NCBI RefSeq assembly: GCF_041027365.1
Contig: NZ_JBFTEH010000001.1
Coordinates: forward strand, 310,001-374,000
Source of the DNA: VKMB-3413 sp041027365
Lineage (GTDB): Bacteria; Pseudomonadota; Alphaproteobacteria; Rhizobiales; Rhizobiaceae
Length of the DNA: 64,000 nucleotides
Reading direction: 5' to 3'
Part shown: in pieces, positions 48,075 through 58,061 of the stretch
How positions within the stretch are numbered: position 1 is the stretch's first letter
Layout of the letters: each line of letters begins with the position of its first letter
Notes under the pieces: model-generated
What the model was told of the DNA's origin: nothing
Database searches by the model: none
What the model saw: the letters and a program-made list of their open reading frames with translations, nothing else
Translations under genes and position numbers: made by a program

Positions 48075-49328
48075 ATGCGTCGTTTCTCTCTCGCAAGCCT
48101 CCTCAAGGAAGCCGCTTCCGGCCATCAGGGCTGGGAGCGCCAGTGGCGCAACCCCGAGCCGAAGAAGGCCTACGACGTCATCATCGTCGGCGGCGGCGGC
48201 CATGGCCTCGCGACCGCCTACTATCTCGCCTCGGTCCACGGCGTCACCAATGTCGCGGTGATCGAGAAGGGCTGGATCGGCGGCGGCAACACCGGCCGCA
48301 ACACGACGATCGTGCGCTCGAACTACCTCTTCGACGAATCGGCCGGGCTCTACGAGCACGCGATGAAGCTCTGGGAGGGCCTCTCCCAGGAACTGAACTA
48401 CAACGTGATGTTCTCGCAGCGCGGCGTGCTGATGCTCGCGCACAATCATCACGACGTCATCTCCTTTAAGCGCCACGTCTACGCCAACCGGCTGAACGGC
48501 ATCGACAACGAGTGGCTGACGCCGGAAGAGTGCAAGGAATTCTGCCCGCCGCTGACGCTTGACCCCTCGATCCGCTACCCCGTCTGGGGCGGTGCGTTGC
48601 AGCGGCGCGGCGGCACGGCGCGCCACGACGCCGTCGCCTGGGGCTATGCCCGCGGCGCCGACGCGCGCGGCGTCGACATCATCCAGAACTGCGAGGTGAC
48701 GGGGCTGCGCCGCCATGCCGACGGCTCGGTCTGCGGCGTCGAGACGAGCCGCGGCTTCATCGGCGCGAACCGCGTCGGCGTCGTCGCGGCCGGCCACACC
48801 AGCGTCGTGATGGACCGCTTCGGCCTGCGCATGCCGCTCGAGAGCTTCCCGCTGCAGGCGCTGGTCTCCGAGCCGGTGAAGCCGGTCTTCCCCTGCGTCG
48901 TCATGTCGAATGCCGTCCACGCCTACATCTCGCAGTCGGACAAGGGCGAACTCGTCATCGGCGCCGGCACCGACCAGTACGTCTCCTATTCGCAGCAGGG
49001 CGGCATCCAGATCGTCAACCACACGCTGGACGCCATCTGCGAGCTCTTCCCGCAGTTCACCCGCATGCGCATGCTGCGCTCCTGGGGCGGCATCGTCGAC
49101 GTGACGCCGGACCGCTCGCCGATCATCGGCAAGACGCCGATTCCCGGCCTCTTCGTCAATTGCGGCTGGGGCACCGGCGGCTTCAAGGCGACGCCCGGCT
49201 CCGGCCACGTCTTCGCCCATACGCTCGCGACCGGCGAGCCGCACGAGATCAACGCGCCGTTCAGCCTCGACCGGTTCCGGACCGGCAACCTGATCGACGA
49301 AGCCGCCGCCGCCGCGGTCGCACACTGA
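48075..49328 (+). CDS. soxB: Sarcosine oxidase beta subunit
   Basis: A 417-residue FAD subunit of heterotetrameric sarcosine oxidase, oxidising sarcosine to glycine with transfer of the methyl carbon to tetrahydrofolate. The N-terminal dinucleotide site VIIVGGGGHGLATAYYLA (about 36) is followed by NTGRNTTIVRSNYL, near the residues that bind FMN covalently in this family. WGGIVDVTPDRSPIIG and GWGTGGFKATPGSG close the FAD domain. The full soxBDAG set follows in the canonical order. AAGGCGG stands upstream of ATG 48075. Confidence 0.95.
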   Translation: MRRFSLASLLKEAASGHQGWERQWRNPEPKKAYDVIIVGGGGHGLATAYYLASVHGVTNVAVIEKGWIGGGNTGRNTTIVRSNYLFDESAGLYEHAMKLWEGLSQELNYNVMFSQRGVLMLAHNHHDVISFKRHVYANRLNGIDNEWLTPEECKEFCPPLTLDPSIRYPVWGGALQRRGGTARHDAVAWGYARGADARGVDIIQNCEVTGLRRHADGSVCGVETSRGFIGANRVGVVAAGHTSVVMDRFGLRMPLESFPLQALVSEPVKPVFPCVVMSNAVHAYISQSDKGELVIGAGTDQYVSYSQQGGIQIVNHTLDAICELFPQFTRMRMLRSWGGIVDVTPDRSPIIGKTPIPGLFVNCGWGTGGFKATPGSGHVFAHTLATGEPHEINAPFSLDRFRTGNLIDEAAAAAVAH

Positions 49329-49349
49329 CCTTCTTCGGAGTGTAAGACG

Positions 49350-49646
49350 ATGCTCCTGATCCGCTGCCCCTATTGCGGGGACCGTCCCGAAGTCGAGTTC
49401 CACTGCGGCGGCGAGGCGCATATCGCGCGGCCGGGCGCGCCGGCCGAGATGGACGACAAGGCCTGGGCCGAGTTCCTCTACTACCGCACCAATCCGAAGG
49501 GCATCCAGGCCGAGCGCTGGCTGCACGGCCATGGCTGCGGCCGCTGGTTCAACGTCCGGCGCGACACGATCACGGACCGGATCGAGGCGACCTACGAGAT
49601 GGGCACGCCCGCGCCTGAAGCCTCCAGCGAAACCACCAGCGTCTGA
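49350..49646 (+). CDS. soxD: Sarcosine oxidase delta subunit
   Basis: A 98-residue zinc-binding small subunit. The N-terminal IRCPYCGDRPEVEFHCGGEA supplies Cys/His ligands and HGHGCGRWFNVRRDTITDRI closes the fold. It stabilises the oxidase complex and has no catalytic site. It lies 21 bp after soxB and 11 bp before soxA. Confidence 0.95.
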   Translation: MLLIRCPYCGDRPEVEFHCGGEAHIARPGAPAEMDDKAWAEFLYYRTNPKGIQAERWLHGHGCGRWFNVRRDTITDRIEATYEMGTPAPEASSETTSV

Positions 49647-49657
49647 GCGAGCCGACG

Positions 49658-52645
49658 ATGAGCCAGCAGCCTTTCCGCCTCGCCACCGGCGGCCGCATCG
49701 ACCGCTCCAAGCCGCTGACGGTGACGTTCAACGGCAAGACGCTCCGCGGCTATCGCGGCGACACGATCGCCTCGATGCTGCTCGCCTCCGGCTCGCATCT
49801 CGCCGGCCGCTCGTTCAAGTACCACCGGCCGCGCGGCATCCTCTCCCACGGCTCCGACGAGCCGAGCGCTCTGCTCTCGGTCGACTGGCGCGCCGACCGC
49901 GGCCCCGGCTATCGCGACCCGAACAACCGCGCGCCGGTCGTCGAGGCGCGCGACGGGCTGGTGGCGACGACGCAGAACCACTGGCCGTCGCTGGAATTCG
50001 ACGTCGGGCAGGTGAACGACCTCCTGTCGCCGGTCTTCGTCGCCGGTTTCTACTACAAGACCTTCATGTGGCCGCGGAAGTTCTGGGACCGCGTCTACGA
50101 GCCCTTCATCCGCCGCGCCGCCGGTCTCGGCGAGGCGCCAGAGGTCGCCGATGCGAACCGCTACGCCAACCGCCATGCCCATTGCGACGTGCTGGTCGCC
50201 GGCGCCGGCCCGGCGGGCCTCTCGGCGGCGCTCGCGGCGTCGGAAGACGGCACGAAGCGCGTCATCCTCGCCGACGAGGGCTTCGAACTCGGCGGCGCGC
50301 TCCTCAACGACGTGACGTCGACGATCGACGGCAAGCCGGCCATGGCCTGGGTCGCGGAGGCGGTGGCGACGCTCGATGCCCGCGAGAACGTTGTCGTCCT
50401 GCCGCGCACGACGGTCTTCGGCTACTACAACCACAACCACGTCGCCATGGTGGAGCGGGTCTCCGACCACCGCGACGACGCCTCGGACCAGCTCGCCCGC
50501 GAGCGGCTGTGGCAGGTGCGCGCCGGCCGCGTCGTGCTCGCGACCGGCAGCCACGAGCGCCTGCTGGTCTTCGCCAACAACGACCGGCCGGGCATCATGC
50601 TGGCCGAAAGCGTGCGCGCCTTCATCAATCGCTATGCGGTGACGCCCGGCAAGAAGATCGTCTTCGCCACCAACGGCGCCTCCGCCTACTCCGCCGCGCT
50701 CGACGCCAGGCGGGTCGGCATGGACGTCACGCTGGTTGACATCCGGCTGGAGGAGGACTGCGGTCCGGAACTCGCCGAGGTGCGGGGGCAGGGGATCCCG
50801 GTCTTCACCGGCCACACGGTCATCAAGGCGCTCGGCTCCGACCGCGTGGAGGGCCTCGTCGTCGCGCCGATCGGCCGCGACGGACGGATCGGCGCCAAGA
50901 CGACGCTCGCCTGCGACTGCGTCGGCATGTCCGGCGGCTGGACGCCGGCGGTCCATCTCTTCTCGCAGTCGCGCGGCAAGCTGACCTTCGACGCCGGCCT
51001 CGACGCCTTCGTGCCCGGCCGCTCCGCCCAGGCCGAGAGCTCGGCCGGCGGCTGCCGCGGCGTCTACGACCTTGCCGCGGTCATCGCCGACGGGGCGAAG
51101 GCCGGCGGCGGCGAGGCGGCGGTCGATGCGACGGCCTCGCGCATCGGATTCCAGCCGGTCCGGGTGCTGCCGACGGACGCCGACCCGAAGAAGGTTCGCG
51201 CCTTCGTCGACTTCCAGAACGACGTCACCGCCAAGGACATCCGCCTCGCGGTGAAGGAAGGCTTCGAGTCGATCGAGCACGTCAAGCGCTACACCACGAC
51301 CGGCATGGCGACCGACCAGGGCAAGACGTCGAACATGAACGCCCTCGGTCTCGTCGCGGGCCTGCTCGACCGCGAGATCCCGGCGGTCGGCACCACCACC
51401 TTCCGGCCGCCCTATACGCCGGTGACCTTCGGCGCGCTCGTCGGCCCGGCACGCGGCGAGCTGTTCGATCCGGTGCGCAAGGCGCCGATAGACGCCTGGG
51501 CCGAGGCGAACGGGGCGACGTTCGAACCGGTCGGCCAGTGGCGCCGCGCCTGGTACTTCCCGAAGGCGGGCGAGGACATGCACGCCGCCGTCGCACGGGA
51601 ATGCAAGGCGGTGCGCCGCGACGTCGGCATCTTCGACGCCTCGACGCTCGGCAAGATCGAGGTCGTCGGCCCGGACGCCGCCGAGTTCATGAACCGCATC
51701 TACACCAACGCCTGGAGCAAGCTGAAGGTCGGCGGCTGCCGCTACGGCCTGATGCTCAGGGAAGACGGCTTCGTCTATGACGACGGCGTCGTCGCGCGCC
51801 TCGCCGAGGACCGCTTCCACGTCACCACCACGACCGGCGGCGCGCCTCGGGTCATGCGCCACATGGAGGACTACCTCCAGACCGAGTGGCCGGACCTCGA
51901 CGTGTTTCTCACCTCGATCACCGAGCAGTATGCGGTGATCGCGCTGCAGGGGCCGAAGGCGCGCGAGGTTCTGGAGCCTTTCGTCTCCGACATCGACCTG
52001 TCGGAAGCGGCGTTCCCGCATATGAGCGTGCGCACCGGCTATGTCTGCGGCGTGCCGACGCGGCTGTTCCGGGTGTCGTTTACCGGCGAGCTCGGCTTCG
52101 AGATCAACGTCCCGGCGGACTACGGCGAGGCGGTCTGGAAGGCGCTGTACGAGCGCGGCCAGGCGTTCGGCATCACGCCCTACGGCACCGAGACGATGCA
52201 CGTCCTGCGCGCCGAGATGGGCTTCATCATCGTCGGCCAGGAGACGGACGGAACGGCGACGCCGGACGATGTCGGCCTCTCCGGCCTCGTCTCGAAGGTC
52301 AAGCCGGACTTCGTCGGCAAGCGCTCGCTCGCCCGGCCGGACATGGTCGCGCCCGGCCGCAAGCAGCTGGTCGGCCTCCTGACCAAGAACCCGGACGAAG
52401 TGTTGGACGAGGGCGCGCAGGTGGTGGAGACGCCGGACCAGCCGGTGCCGATGGCGATGATCGGCCACGTCACCTCCAGCTACCGCTCGGCCAATTGCGG
52501 CCGCTCGATCGCCATGGCGATGGTCGCCAACGGCCGCGCCCGCATGGGCGAGATCCTCTACGTCACGACGCCGACGGGCTTCACCGAGGCGGTGGTCGCC
52601 TCGTCCGTCTTCCTGCAGCCGGAAGGAGCGAAAGCCGATGCTTGA
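49658..52645 (+). CDS. soxA: Sarcosine oxidase alpha subunit
   Basis: A 995-residue multi-domain subunit. An N-terminal ferredoxin-like domain has VTFNGKTLRGYRGDTIASML and SFKYHRPRGI. The NAD-binding Rossmann domain contains VLVAGAGPAGLSAALAAS (about 176). A FAD/NAD oxidoreductase region and a small bridging segment follow. The C-terminal aminomethyltransferase (GcvT-like) domain (about 600-995) carries the folate site, with VRRDVGIFDASTLGKIEV and GELGFEINVPA. The folate domain accepts the methyl carbon as methylene-THF. It overlaps soxG by eight bases. Confidence 0.96.
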   Translation: MSQQPFRLATGGRIDRSKPLTVTFNGKTLRGYRGDTIASMLLASGSHLAGRSFKYHRPRGILSHGSDEPSALLSVDWRADRGPGYRDPNNRAPVVEARDGLVATTQNHWPSLEFDVGQVNDLLSPVFVAGFYYKTFMWPRKFWDRVYEPFIRRAAGLGEAPEVADANRYANRHAHCDVLVAGAGPAGLSAALAASEDGTKRVILADEGFELGGALLNDVTSTIDGKPAMAWVAEAVATLDARENVVVLPRTTVFGYYNHNHVAMVERVSDHRDDASDQLARERLWQVRAGRVVLATGSHERLLVFANNDRPGIMLAESVRAFINRYAVTPGKKIVFATNGASAYSAALDARRVGMDVTLVDIRLEEDCGPELAEVRGQGIPVFTGHTVIKALGSDRVEGLVVAPIGRDGRIGAKTTLACDCVGMSGGWTPAVHLFSQSRGKLTFDAGLDAFVPGRSAQAESSAGGCRGVYDLAAVIADGAKAGGGEAAVDATASRIGFQPVRVLPTDADPKKVRAFVDFQNDVTAKDIRLAVKEGFESIEHVKRYTTTGMATDQGKTSNMNALGLVAGLLDREIPAVGTTTFRPPYTPVTFGALVGPARGELFDPVRKAPIDAWAEANGATFEPVGQWRRAWYFPKAGEDMHAAVARECKAVRRDVGIFDASTLGKIEVVGPDAAEFMNRIYTNAWSKLKVGGCRYGLMLREDGFVYDDGVVARLAEDRFHVTTTTGGAPRVMRHMEDYLQTEWPDLDVFLTSITEQYAVIALQGPKAREVLEPFVSDIDLSEAAFPHMSVRTGYVCGVPTRLFRVSFTGELGFEINVPADYGEAVWKALYERGQAFGITPYGTETMHVLRAEMGFIIVGQETDGTATPDDVGLSGLVSKVKPDFVGKRSLARPDMVAPGRKQLVGLLTKNPDEVLDEGAQVVETPDQPVPMAMIGHVTSSYRSANCGRSIAMAMVANGRARMGEILYVTTPTGFTEAVVASSVFLQPEGAKADA

Positions 52646-53210
52646 GGTCAATCTCGCCCGCCGCACGACCGTCGTCGCGCCGAGGCCCGAGGCCGCCACG
52701 GGGCCAGTGACCATCGCGCCGCTGCCGCCGGAGGGGCGCCTGTCGTTCCGGGCCAAGGCGAAGGCGCTGGACGGCCGGTCCGAGGTCGCAGGCTTCCCCC
52801 TGTCCGGGGCGATCAACACGGTCGTCGAGGCTGACGGCAAAGTGGCGCTCCGCCTCGGCCCCGACGAATGGCTCCTGCGCTGCCCGGAAGGCGACTGCGA
52901 GGACCATGTCGAGGCGATCGGCGCGGCGATGGAGGGCAAGCCCTTCTCGCTGGTCGACGTGTCGCATCGCAACGTCGCCTTATCCGCCGAGGGCGCGGAC
53001 GCCGCGCTGGTCCTCAATGCCGGCTGCCCGCTCGACCTGTCGGATGCGCGATTCCCCGTCGGCACCGCGACCCGCACGCTCATGGGCAAGGCGGAAGCCG
53101 TCATCGCCCGCATCGGACCGGCGAGCTGGCGCGTCGAATGCTGGCGCTCCTTCGGGCCTTACGTCCATGCCTTCCTGATCGACGCCACAAAGGATCTCGG
53201 CCGGGCCTGA
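52638..53210 (+). CDS. soxG: Sarcosine oxidase gamma subunit
   Basis: A 190-residue subunit with the family blocks VALRLGPDEWLLRCPEGD, SLVDVSHRNVALSAEG, LNAGCPLDL and SWRVECWRSFGPYVHAFL. It resembles a truncated GcvT fold and completes the heterotetramer. It is translationally coupled to soxA by overlap. The next gene, gbcA, starts 90 bp downstream. Confidence 0.94.
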   Translation: MLEVNLARRTTVVAPRPEAATGPVTIAPLPPEGRLSFRAKAKALDGRSEVAGFPLSGAINTVVEADGKVALRLGPDEWLLRCPEGDCEDHVEAIGAAMEGKPFSLVDVSHRNVALSAEGADAALVLNAGCPLDLSDARFPVGTATRTLMGKAEAVIARIGPASWRVECWRSFGPYVHAFLIDATKDLGRA

Positions 53211-53300
53211 GGGCCGGGTCCGGCAGCAGCATCCCTTAGCGAATTCACCCTCGGCGCGGCCGGCGCTCCTCGAACCCCATCCGGCCTTGTGAGGTGCATC

Positions 53301-54560
53301 ATGATCGATCTCGTCTCGCAGCTGACCCACCGCAGGAAGGGCTATACGCTCGAAGCGCCGTTCTACACCGACCCCGAGATCTTCGCGGCGGACATGGAGG
53401 TGATCTTCGGCCGGCACTGGCTGTTCGTCGGCGTCGAGCCGGACGTGCCGGAGCCGGGCGACGTCATGGTCGTCGACATCGGCAAGACCTCGGTCGCGGT
53501 GGTGCGCGACGACGACGGCGAGGTCCGCGCCTTCCACAATGTCTGCCGGCATCGCGGCGCGCGCCTCGTCCACGAGGAGAAGACCACCGTCGGCAACCTC
53601 GTCTGCCGCTACCATTCCTGGGTCTATGACACGACCGGGCAGCTCATCCACGCCGAGCATATGGGCGAGGACTTCGACCGCTCCTGCCATGGCCTGAAGC
53701 CGGTGCACATCCGCTCGCTCGAGGGGCTGCTCTTCGTCTGCCTCGCAGAGAACCCGCCGAAGGACTTCGACGAGCTCGAGCGCGTCATGTCGCCCTATCT
53801 GAAGCCGCATAACCTGCGCGAGACCAAGGTCGCGTACCAGCACGACCTGATCGAGCCGGGCAACTGGAAGCTGACGATGGAGAACAATCGCGAGTGCTAT
53901 CACTGCAGCGCGAACCATCCCGAGCTGACCATCCCGCTCTTCGCCTACGGCTTCGGCTTCTCGCCGGAGGAACTCGGCGAGGAGGAGCGCGAGCACGCGG
54001 CGCAATACGCCTGCATGCTGAAGGACAATCATGCGGGCTGGGAGGCCGCCGGTCTGCCGTCCCGCGAGGTCGACCGGCTGGACGACATGGTGACCGGCTT
54101 CCGCACCGAGCGCCTGCCGCTCGCCGGCGCCGGCGAGAGCCACACGCTCGACACCAAGCGGGCCTGCAAGAAGCTGATGGGCGATCTCACCAACGCCAAG
54201 GCCGGCGCGCTGCACTTCTGGACGCAGCCGAACTCGTGGCACCACTTCATGGGCGACCACGCCGTGGTCTTCTCGGTGCTGCCGCTCGACGCCGAGCATT
54301 CGCTGCTGCGCACCAAGTGGCTAGTCCACAAGGATGCGGTTGAGGGCGTCGACTACGACCTCGACAACCTCATCGGCGTCTGGATGGCGACCAACCAGCA
54401 GGACAGCGACCTCGTCGGCTACTGCCAGGACGGCGCCCGGATGGCCGGATACCAGCCCGGCCCGTACTCGCCGCACACCGAGATGCTCGTCGAGAAGTTC
54501 GTCAACTGGTATGTCGGCCGGATGCTGTCGCATCTCGCCGAGACGCGGGCCGTGGCCTGA
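53301..54560 (+). CDS. gbcA: Glycine betaine demethylating Rieske oxygenase (GbcA-like)
   Basis: A 419-residue ring-hydroxylating-type oxygenase alpha subunit that removes a methyl group from glycine betaine to give dimethylglycine plus formaldehyde. The Rieske centre is CRHRGARL with CRYHSW (about 80-105). The mononuclear iron site is NNRECYHCSANHPEL (about 195-208) with a downstream Asp. Residues NKxW-type substrate features cannot be judged by eye. Stachydrine demethylases are close relatives, but the sox/dgc context supports betaine. ATG 53301 has GAGGTG four bases upstream; the frame opens four codons earlier at GTG. Confidence 0.88.
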   Translation: MIDLVSQLTHRRKGYTLEAPFYTDPEIFAADMEVIFGRHWLFVGVEPDVPEPGDVMVVDIGKTSVAVVRDDDGEVRAFHNVCRHRGARLVHEEKTTVGNLVCRYHSWVYDTTGQLIHAEHMGEDFDRSCHGLKPVHIRSLEGLLFVCLAENPPKDFDELERVMSPYLKPHNLRETKVAYQHDLIEPGNWKLTMENNRECYHCSANHPELTIPLFAYGFGFSPEELGEEEREHAAQYACMLKDNHAGWEAAGLPSREVDRLDDMVTGFRTERLPLAGAGESHTLDTKRACKKLMGDLTNAKAGALHFWTQPNSWHHFMGDHAVVFSVLPLDAEHSLLRTKWLVHKDAVEGVDYDLDNLIGVWMATNQQDSDLVGYCQDGARMAGYQPGPYSPHTEMLVEKFVNWYVGRMLSHLAETRAVA

Positions 54561-54592
54561 CGACGGGCGATCGAAGACGAAGGACGGCAGAC

Positions 54593-55705
54593 ATGGACTT
54601 CCCCGAACCCAATCCGACCACCGGCCCGGTGCCCACCGGCTATTTCCGCTGGGAGCCGGAGGAGGACGACGTCCTGATCTGCCGCGGCGTGCGCGAGGAG
54701 ACGCACGACGTGAAGACCTTCATCTTCGCCCCGCGCTTCAAGCGGCAGTTCGAATTCGTCTCCGGCCAGTTCATGACCTTCGAGTTCGAGATCGACGGCG
54801 AGATCATCCACCGCTGCTACACGATCTCTTCGCCGCCCACCCGGCCGGACACGATCTCGATCACCGTGAAGCGCGTGCCGGGCGGGCCGGTCTCCAACTA
54901 TCTGCACGACAGCTTCCAGCCGGGCATGATGCTGAGGGCGACCGTGCCGATGGGCGAGTTCTCCTGGTCCGGCATGCAGGCGCGCAAGTACCTGTTCCTG
55001 TCCGGCGGCTCCGGCATCACGCCGATGATGTCGATGACCCGCTCGTCCTATGACCTGGCGCTGATCTCCGACATCGCCTTCGTGCACGCCGCCCGCTCGC
55101 CGGCCGACATCATCTTCCGCGACGAGCTGGAATACATGGCGCGGCGCAACCGCTCGATCCGGCCGACCTTCCTGGTCGAGCACGACGCGCCGCACCATTT
55201 CTGGACCGGCTATCGCGGCCGCATCAACCGGCCGCTGCTCGAGGCCGTCTGCCCCGACTTCAAGGAACGCGTCGTCTTCGTCTGCGGCCCCAAGCCCTTC
55301 ATGACGGGCGTGCGCGAGACGCTCCGCGAGGCGGGCTTCGACATGACGCTCTACCATCAGGAGAGCTTCGACTTCGGCGACTTCACCGACGAGACGCAGG
55401 AGCAGATTACCGAGGCGACCGAGGTGATCGACTCCGGCGTGAAGGTCTACCAGCTGGAGTTCACCAAGACCAAGCGCACGATCGAATGCCCCGAGGGCAT
55501 GACGGTCCTCGAAGCCGCCCGCCGCGCCGGAATGCGCCTGCCGTCCTCCTGCTCCAAGGGCCTGTGCGGGACCTGCAAGTCGAAGGTCACCAGCGGCAAG
55601 GTCGAGATGAAGCACGGTGGCGGCATCCGCCAACGCGAGATCGACGCGGGGCTCGCGCTGCTGTGCTGCTCGCGGCCGTCGACGGATCTGGTGATCGAGC
55701 GGTGA
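54593..55705 (+). CDS. gbcB: Ferredoxin-NAD(P)H reductase partner of GbcA (GbcB-like)
   Basis: A 370-residue electron-transfer protein feeding GbcA. The flavin domain has HRCYTISSPPTRPD (about 80, FAD binding). The NAD domain shows YLFLSGGSGITPMMSMTRSS (about 135) and VVFVCGPKPFM. The C-terminal plant-type 2Fe-2S domain is SSCSKGLCGTCKSKV with a fourth Cys in LALLCCSRP. It is 32 bp downstream of gbcA. The final part before the next gene is a repeat-filled spacer of about 300 bp. Confidence 0.9.
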   Translation: MDFPEPNPTTGPVPTGYFRWEPEEDDVLICRGVREETHDVKTFIFAPRFKRQFEFVSGQFMTFEFEIDGEIIHRCYTISSPPTRPDTISITVKRVPGGPVSNYLHDSFQPGMMLRATVPMGEFSWSGMQARKYLFLSGGSGITPMMSMTRSSYDLALISDIAFVHAARSPADIIFRDELEYMARRNRSIRPTFLVEHDAPHHFWTGYRGRINRPLLEAVCPDFKERVVFVCGPKPFMTGVRETLREAGFDMTLYHQESFDFGDFTDETQEQITEATEVIDSGVKVYQLEFTKTKRTIECPEGMTVLEAARRAGMRLPSSCSKGLCGTCKSKVTSGKVEMKHGGGIRQREIDAGLALLCCSRPSTDLVIER

Positions 55706-56006
55706 TCACGGCGCCTTGGCTGAGCGTGACGGCAGGGGACGCGCGCCCTTTCTTCTCCCCCGTGGGGAGAAGGTGGCCCGAAGGGCCGGATGAGTGGGAG
55801 GGGCGCGAAGATATTCGGGCTTGCTCCGTCTGGCGCTGGCCCCTCGATGCCGCGCAAGGCCCCCTCATCCCCTGCCGGGACTTCTCCCCATGGGGGAGAA
55901 GAGGTTCTGGGAGGCTGCGGGAGCCTGCCGATCGAACGCCGCTGCCGCCGAAACTCCCGCAGGCACGGGCGCACGCCGTGCCGATCGAACAGGAGCGCAT
56001 TCCATC
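55706..56006. repeat. Palindromic repeat region between gbcB and dgcA
   Basis: Two inverted arms, 55744-55800 (tctcccccgtggggagaagg then gggccggatgag) and 55859-55910 (ctcatcccctgccgg then ctccccatgggggagaag), can fold into a long imperfect hairpin. No gene lies inside. AGGAG 11 bases before the dgcA ATG ends the spacer. Confidence 0.7.
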
Positions 56007-58061
56007 ATGATCGCCAATGCCGACGCTCTCCTGAAGCCCCTGACGATCAAGGGCGTCACCTTCCGCAACCGGGTGATGTCGACGAGCCATGCGCCGGGCT
56101 ACGGCAAGGACGGCAAGCCGCAGGAGCGCTACCAGCTCTATCACGAGGAGAAGGCCAAGGGCGGGATCGGGCTGACGATGTTCGGCGGCTCGTCCTCCGT
56201 CGCGCTCGACAGTCCGGCGGCGCCCTGGAACCAGATCTCCGTCGCCGACGACTCGGTGGTCCCGTTCTTCCGGGAGTTCTCGGATCGCATCCACAGGCAC
56301 GGCGCGAAGCTGATGATCCAGCTGACCCATATGGGCCGGCGCACCAAGTGGGACACCGAGCACTGGTTCCCGGTGAAGTCGCCCTCAGTGACGCGCGAGC
56401 CGGCCTCGCGCTCGATGGCGAAGGCGCTGGAGCAGGAGGAGATCGACCGCATCGTCGCCGATTTCGCCGCAGCTGTCCGCCGCTGCAGGGACGGCGGGCT
56501 CGACGGCTGCGAGATCTCCGCCGCGCACGGCCATCTCGTCGACCAGTTCTGGTCGCCGCATTCCAACCACCGCACCGACAAATACGGCGGCAGCCTCGAA
56601 AACCGCATGCGTTTCGGGATCGAGGTGCTGACCGCCATGCGCGAGGCCGTCGGCGACGACTACCTCATCGGCATGCGCATGTCCGGCGACGAGATGCTGA
56701 AGGGCGGGCTCACCCACGAGGACTGCGTCGCGATCGCCTCCGAATACGCGTCCCGCGGCCTCGTCGACTTCCTCAACGTCATGGGTGGGCAGGCGCGCGA
56801 CCACATCGCGCACGCGATCTCGCTGCCGAACATGTCCTTCCCCGTCGCGCCCTTCCTCTCGCTGCCTTCGGCGATCAAGCGTGAGGTGGACGTGCCGATC
56901 TTCCACGCCCAGCGCGTGACGGATCTCGCCACCGGCGCCCGCGCGGTGGCGGAAGGCCATGTCGACATGATCGCGATGACGCGGGCGCACATCGCCGACC
57001 CGCATCTCGTCAAGAAGCTCTCCGAGGGCCGGGCGGACGACATCCGCCAATGCGTGGGCGCCGGCTACTGCATCGACCGCATCTATGTCGGCGGCGACGC
57101 GCTCTGTATCCAGAACGCCGCGACGGGCCGCGAAGCGACCATGCCGCACGTCATCCCCAAGGCCGCGGCGAAGAAGACGGCGGTGGTCGTCGGCGGCGGC
57201 GTCGGCGGACTCGAGGCGGCGCGGGTGCTCGCGGAGCGCGGGCATCAGGTGACGCTGTTCGAGAAATCCGACAAGCTCGGCGGCCAGGTGCTGACGGCCG
57301 CCAAGGCCACCTGGCGCGAGGCGCTCTCCGGCATTCCGCGCTGGCTCGTCGGACAGGTGCAGAAGCTCGGCGTCGACATCCGGCTGAACACCGAAGCGAG
57401 CGAGGCCGCGATCGCGGCGCTCTCCCCCGACATCGTCATCATGGCGACCGGCGGCCTGCCGTCGAAGGGCGAGGCCAAGGGCGCCGAGCACGTCGTCACC
57501 ACCTGGGACGTGCTCGAAGGCCGGATCGAGCCGGCCGGCACCGTGCTCCTCTACGACGAGATCGGCGGCCACAACGCCGCCTCGACGGCCGAACTCCTCG
57601 CCAAGCGCGGCTGCCTCGTCGAGGTCGCGACGCACGACCGGATGGTGGCCGAGGAGGTCGGCACGACGAACCAGCCGGTGCACCTGCGCGAGCTCTACAA
57701 GCTCGGCGTCGTCATGACCCCGAACATGGAGCTGATCGAGGTCTATCCGGAGGGCAACCGGATGATCGCCGCCCTGCGCAACACCATGACCGAGGCCGAG
57801 GAGGAGCGGGTGGTCGACACGGTGGTGGTCGACTACGGGACGCAGCCGGTCGACGCCCTGCACTTTTCGTTGAAGGACAGGGCGAAGAACAAGGGCCTCA
57901 CCGATCTTGGCGCCATCGTGAAGGGCGAGCCGCAGCCCTGTGAGATCAACGGCGCGGCGCAGGAGCCCGGCTACACGCTCTACCGCATCGGCGACGCCGT
58001 CGCCGGCCGCAACATCCACGCCGCGATCTACGACGCGCTGCGGCTGTGCAAGGATTTGTAG
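56007..58061 (+). CDS. dgcA: Dimethylglycine demethylase flavoprotein (DgcA-like)
   Basis: A 684-residue old-yellow-enzyme/trimethylamine-dehydrogenase-type protein. An N-terminal FMN barrel has PLTIKGVTFRNRVMSTSHAP, MIQLTHMGRR, EISAAHGHLVDQFWSPHSN and GGSLENRMRF. A linker contains CVGAGYCIDR, at the position where a Cys cluster binds 4Fe-4S in relatives. The C-terminal FAD/NAD region starts TAVVVGGGVGGLEAARVLAE (about 392). In Pseudomonas DgcAB converts dimethylglycine to sarcosine. The ATG at 56007 is the family start; the upstream open frame is repeat-derived. Confidence 0.9.
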   Translation: MIANADALLKPLTIKGVTFRNRVMSTSHAPGYGKDGKPQERYQLYHEEKAKGGIGLTMFGGSSSVALDSPAAPWNQISVADDSVVPFFREFSDRIHRHGAKLMIQLTHMGRRTKWDTEHWFPVKSPSVTREPASRSMAKALEQEEIDRIVADFAAAVRRCRDGGLDGCEISAAHGHLVDQFWSPHSNHRTDKYGGSLENRMRFGIEVLTAMREAVGDDYLIGMRMSGDEMLKGGLTHEDCVAIASEYASRGLVDFLNVMGGQARDHIAHAISLPNMSFPVAPFLSLPSAIKREVDVPIFHAQRVTDLATGARAVAEGHVDMIAMTRAHIADPHLVKKLSEGRADDIRQCVGAGYCIDRIYVGGDALCIQNAATGREATMPHVIPKAAAKKTAVVVGGGVGGLEAARVLAERGHQVTLFEKSDKLGGQVLTAAKATWREALSGIPRWLVGQVQKLGVDIRLNTEASEAAIAALSPDIVIMATGGLPSKGEAKGAEHVVTTWDVLEGRIEPAGTVLLYDEIGGHNAASTAELLAKRGCLVEVATHDRMVAEEVGTTNQPVHLRELYKLGVVMTPNMELIEVYPEGNRMIAALRNTMTEAEEERVVDTVVVDYGTQPVDALHFSLKDRAKNKGLTDLGAIVKGEPQPCEINGAAQEPGYTLYRIGDAVAGRNIHAAIYDALRLCKDL

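Noticed and set aside
49592..53113. Very long minus-strand open frame antisense to soxA/soxG
   Set aside because: It is a GC-rich codon-phase shadow of soxA and soxG. Its translation is Arg/Asp/Val-rich with no motif, while the plus strand encodes clear enzymes.
55744..55910. Small protein gene in the gbcB-dgcA spacer
   Set aside because: Open frames exist in several phases but consist of repeat sequence; none has a start with a ribosome site independent of dgcA.
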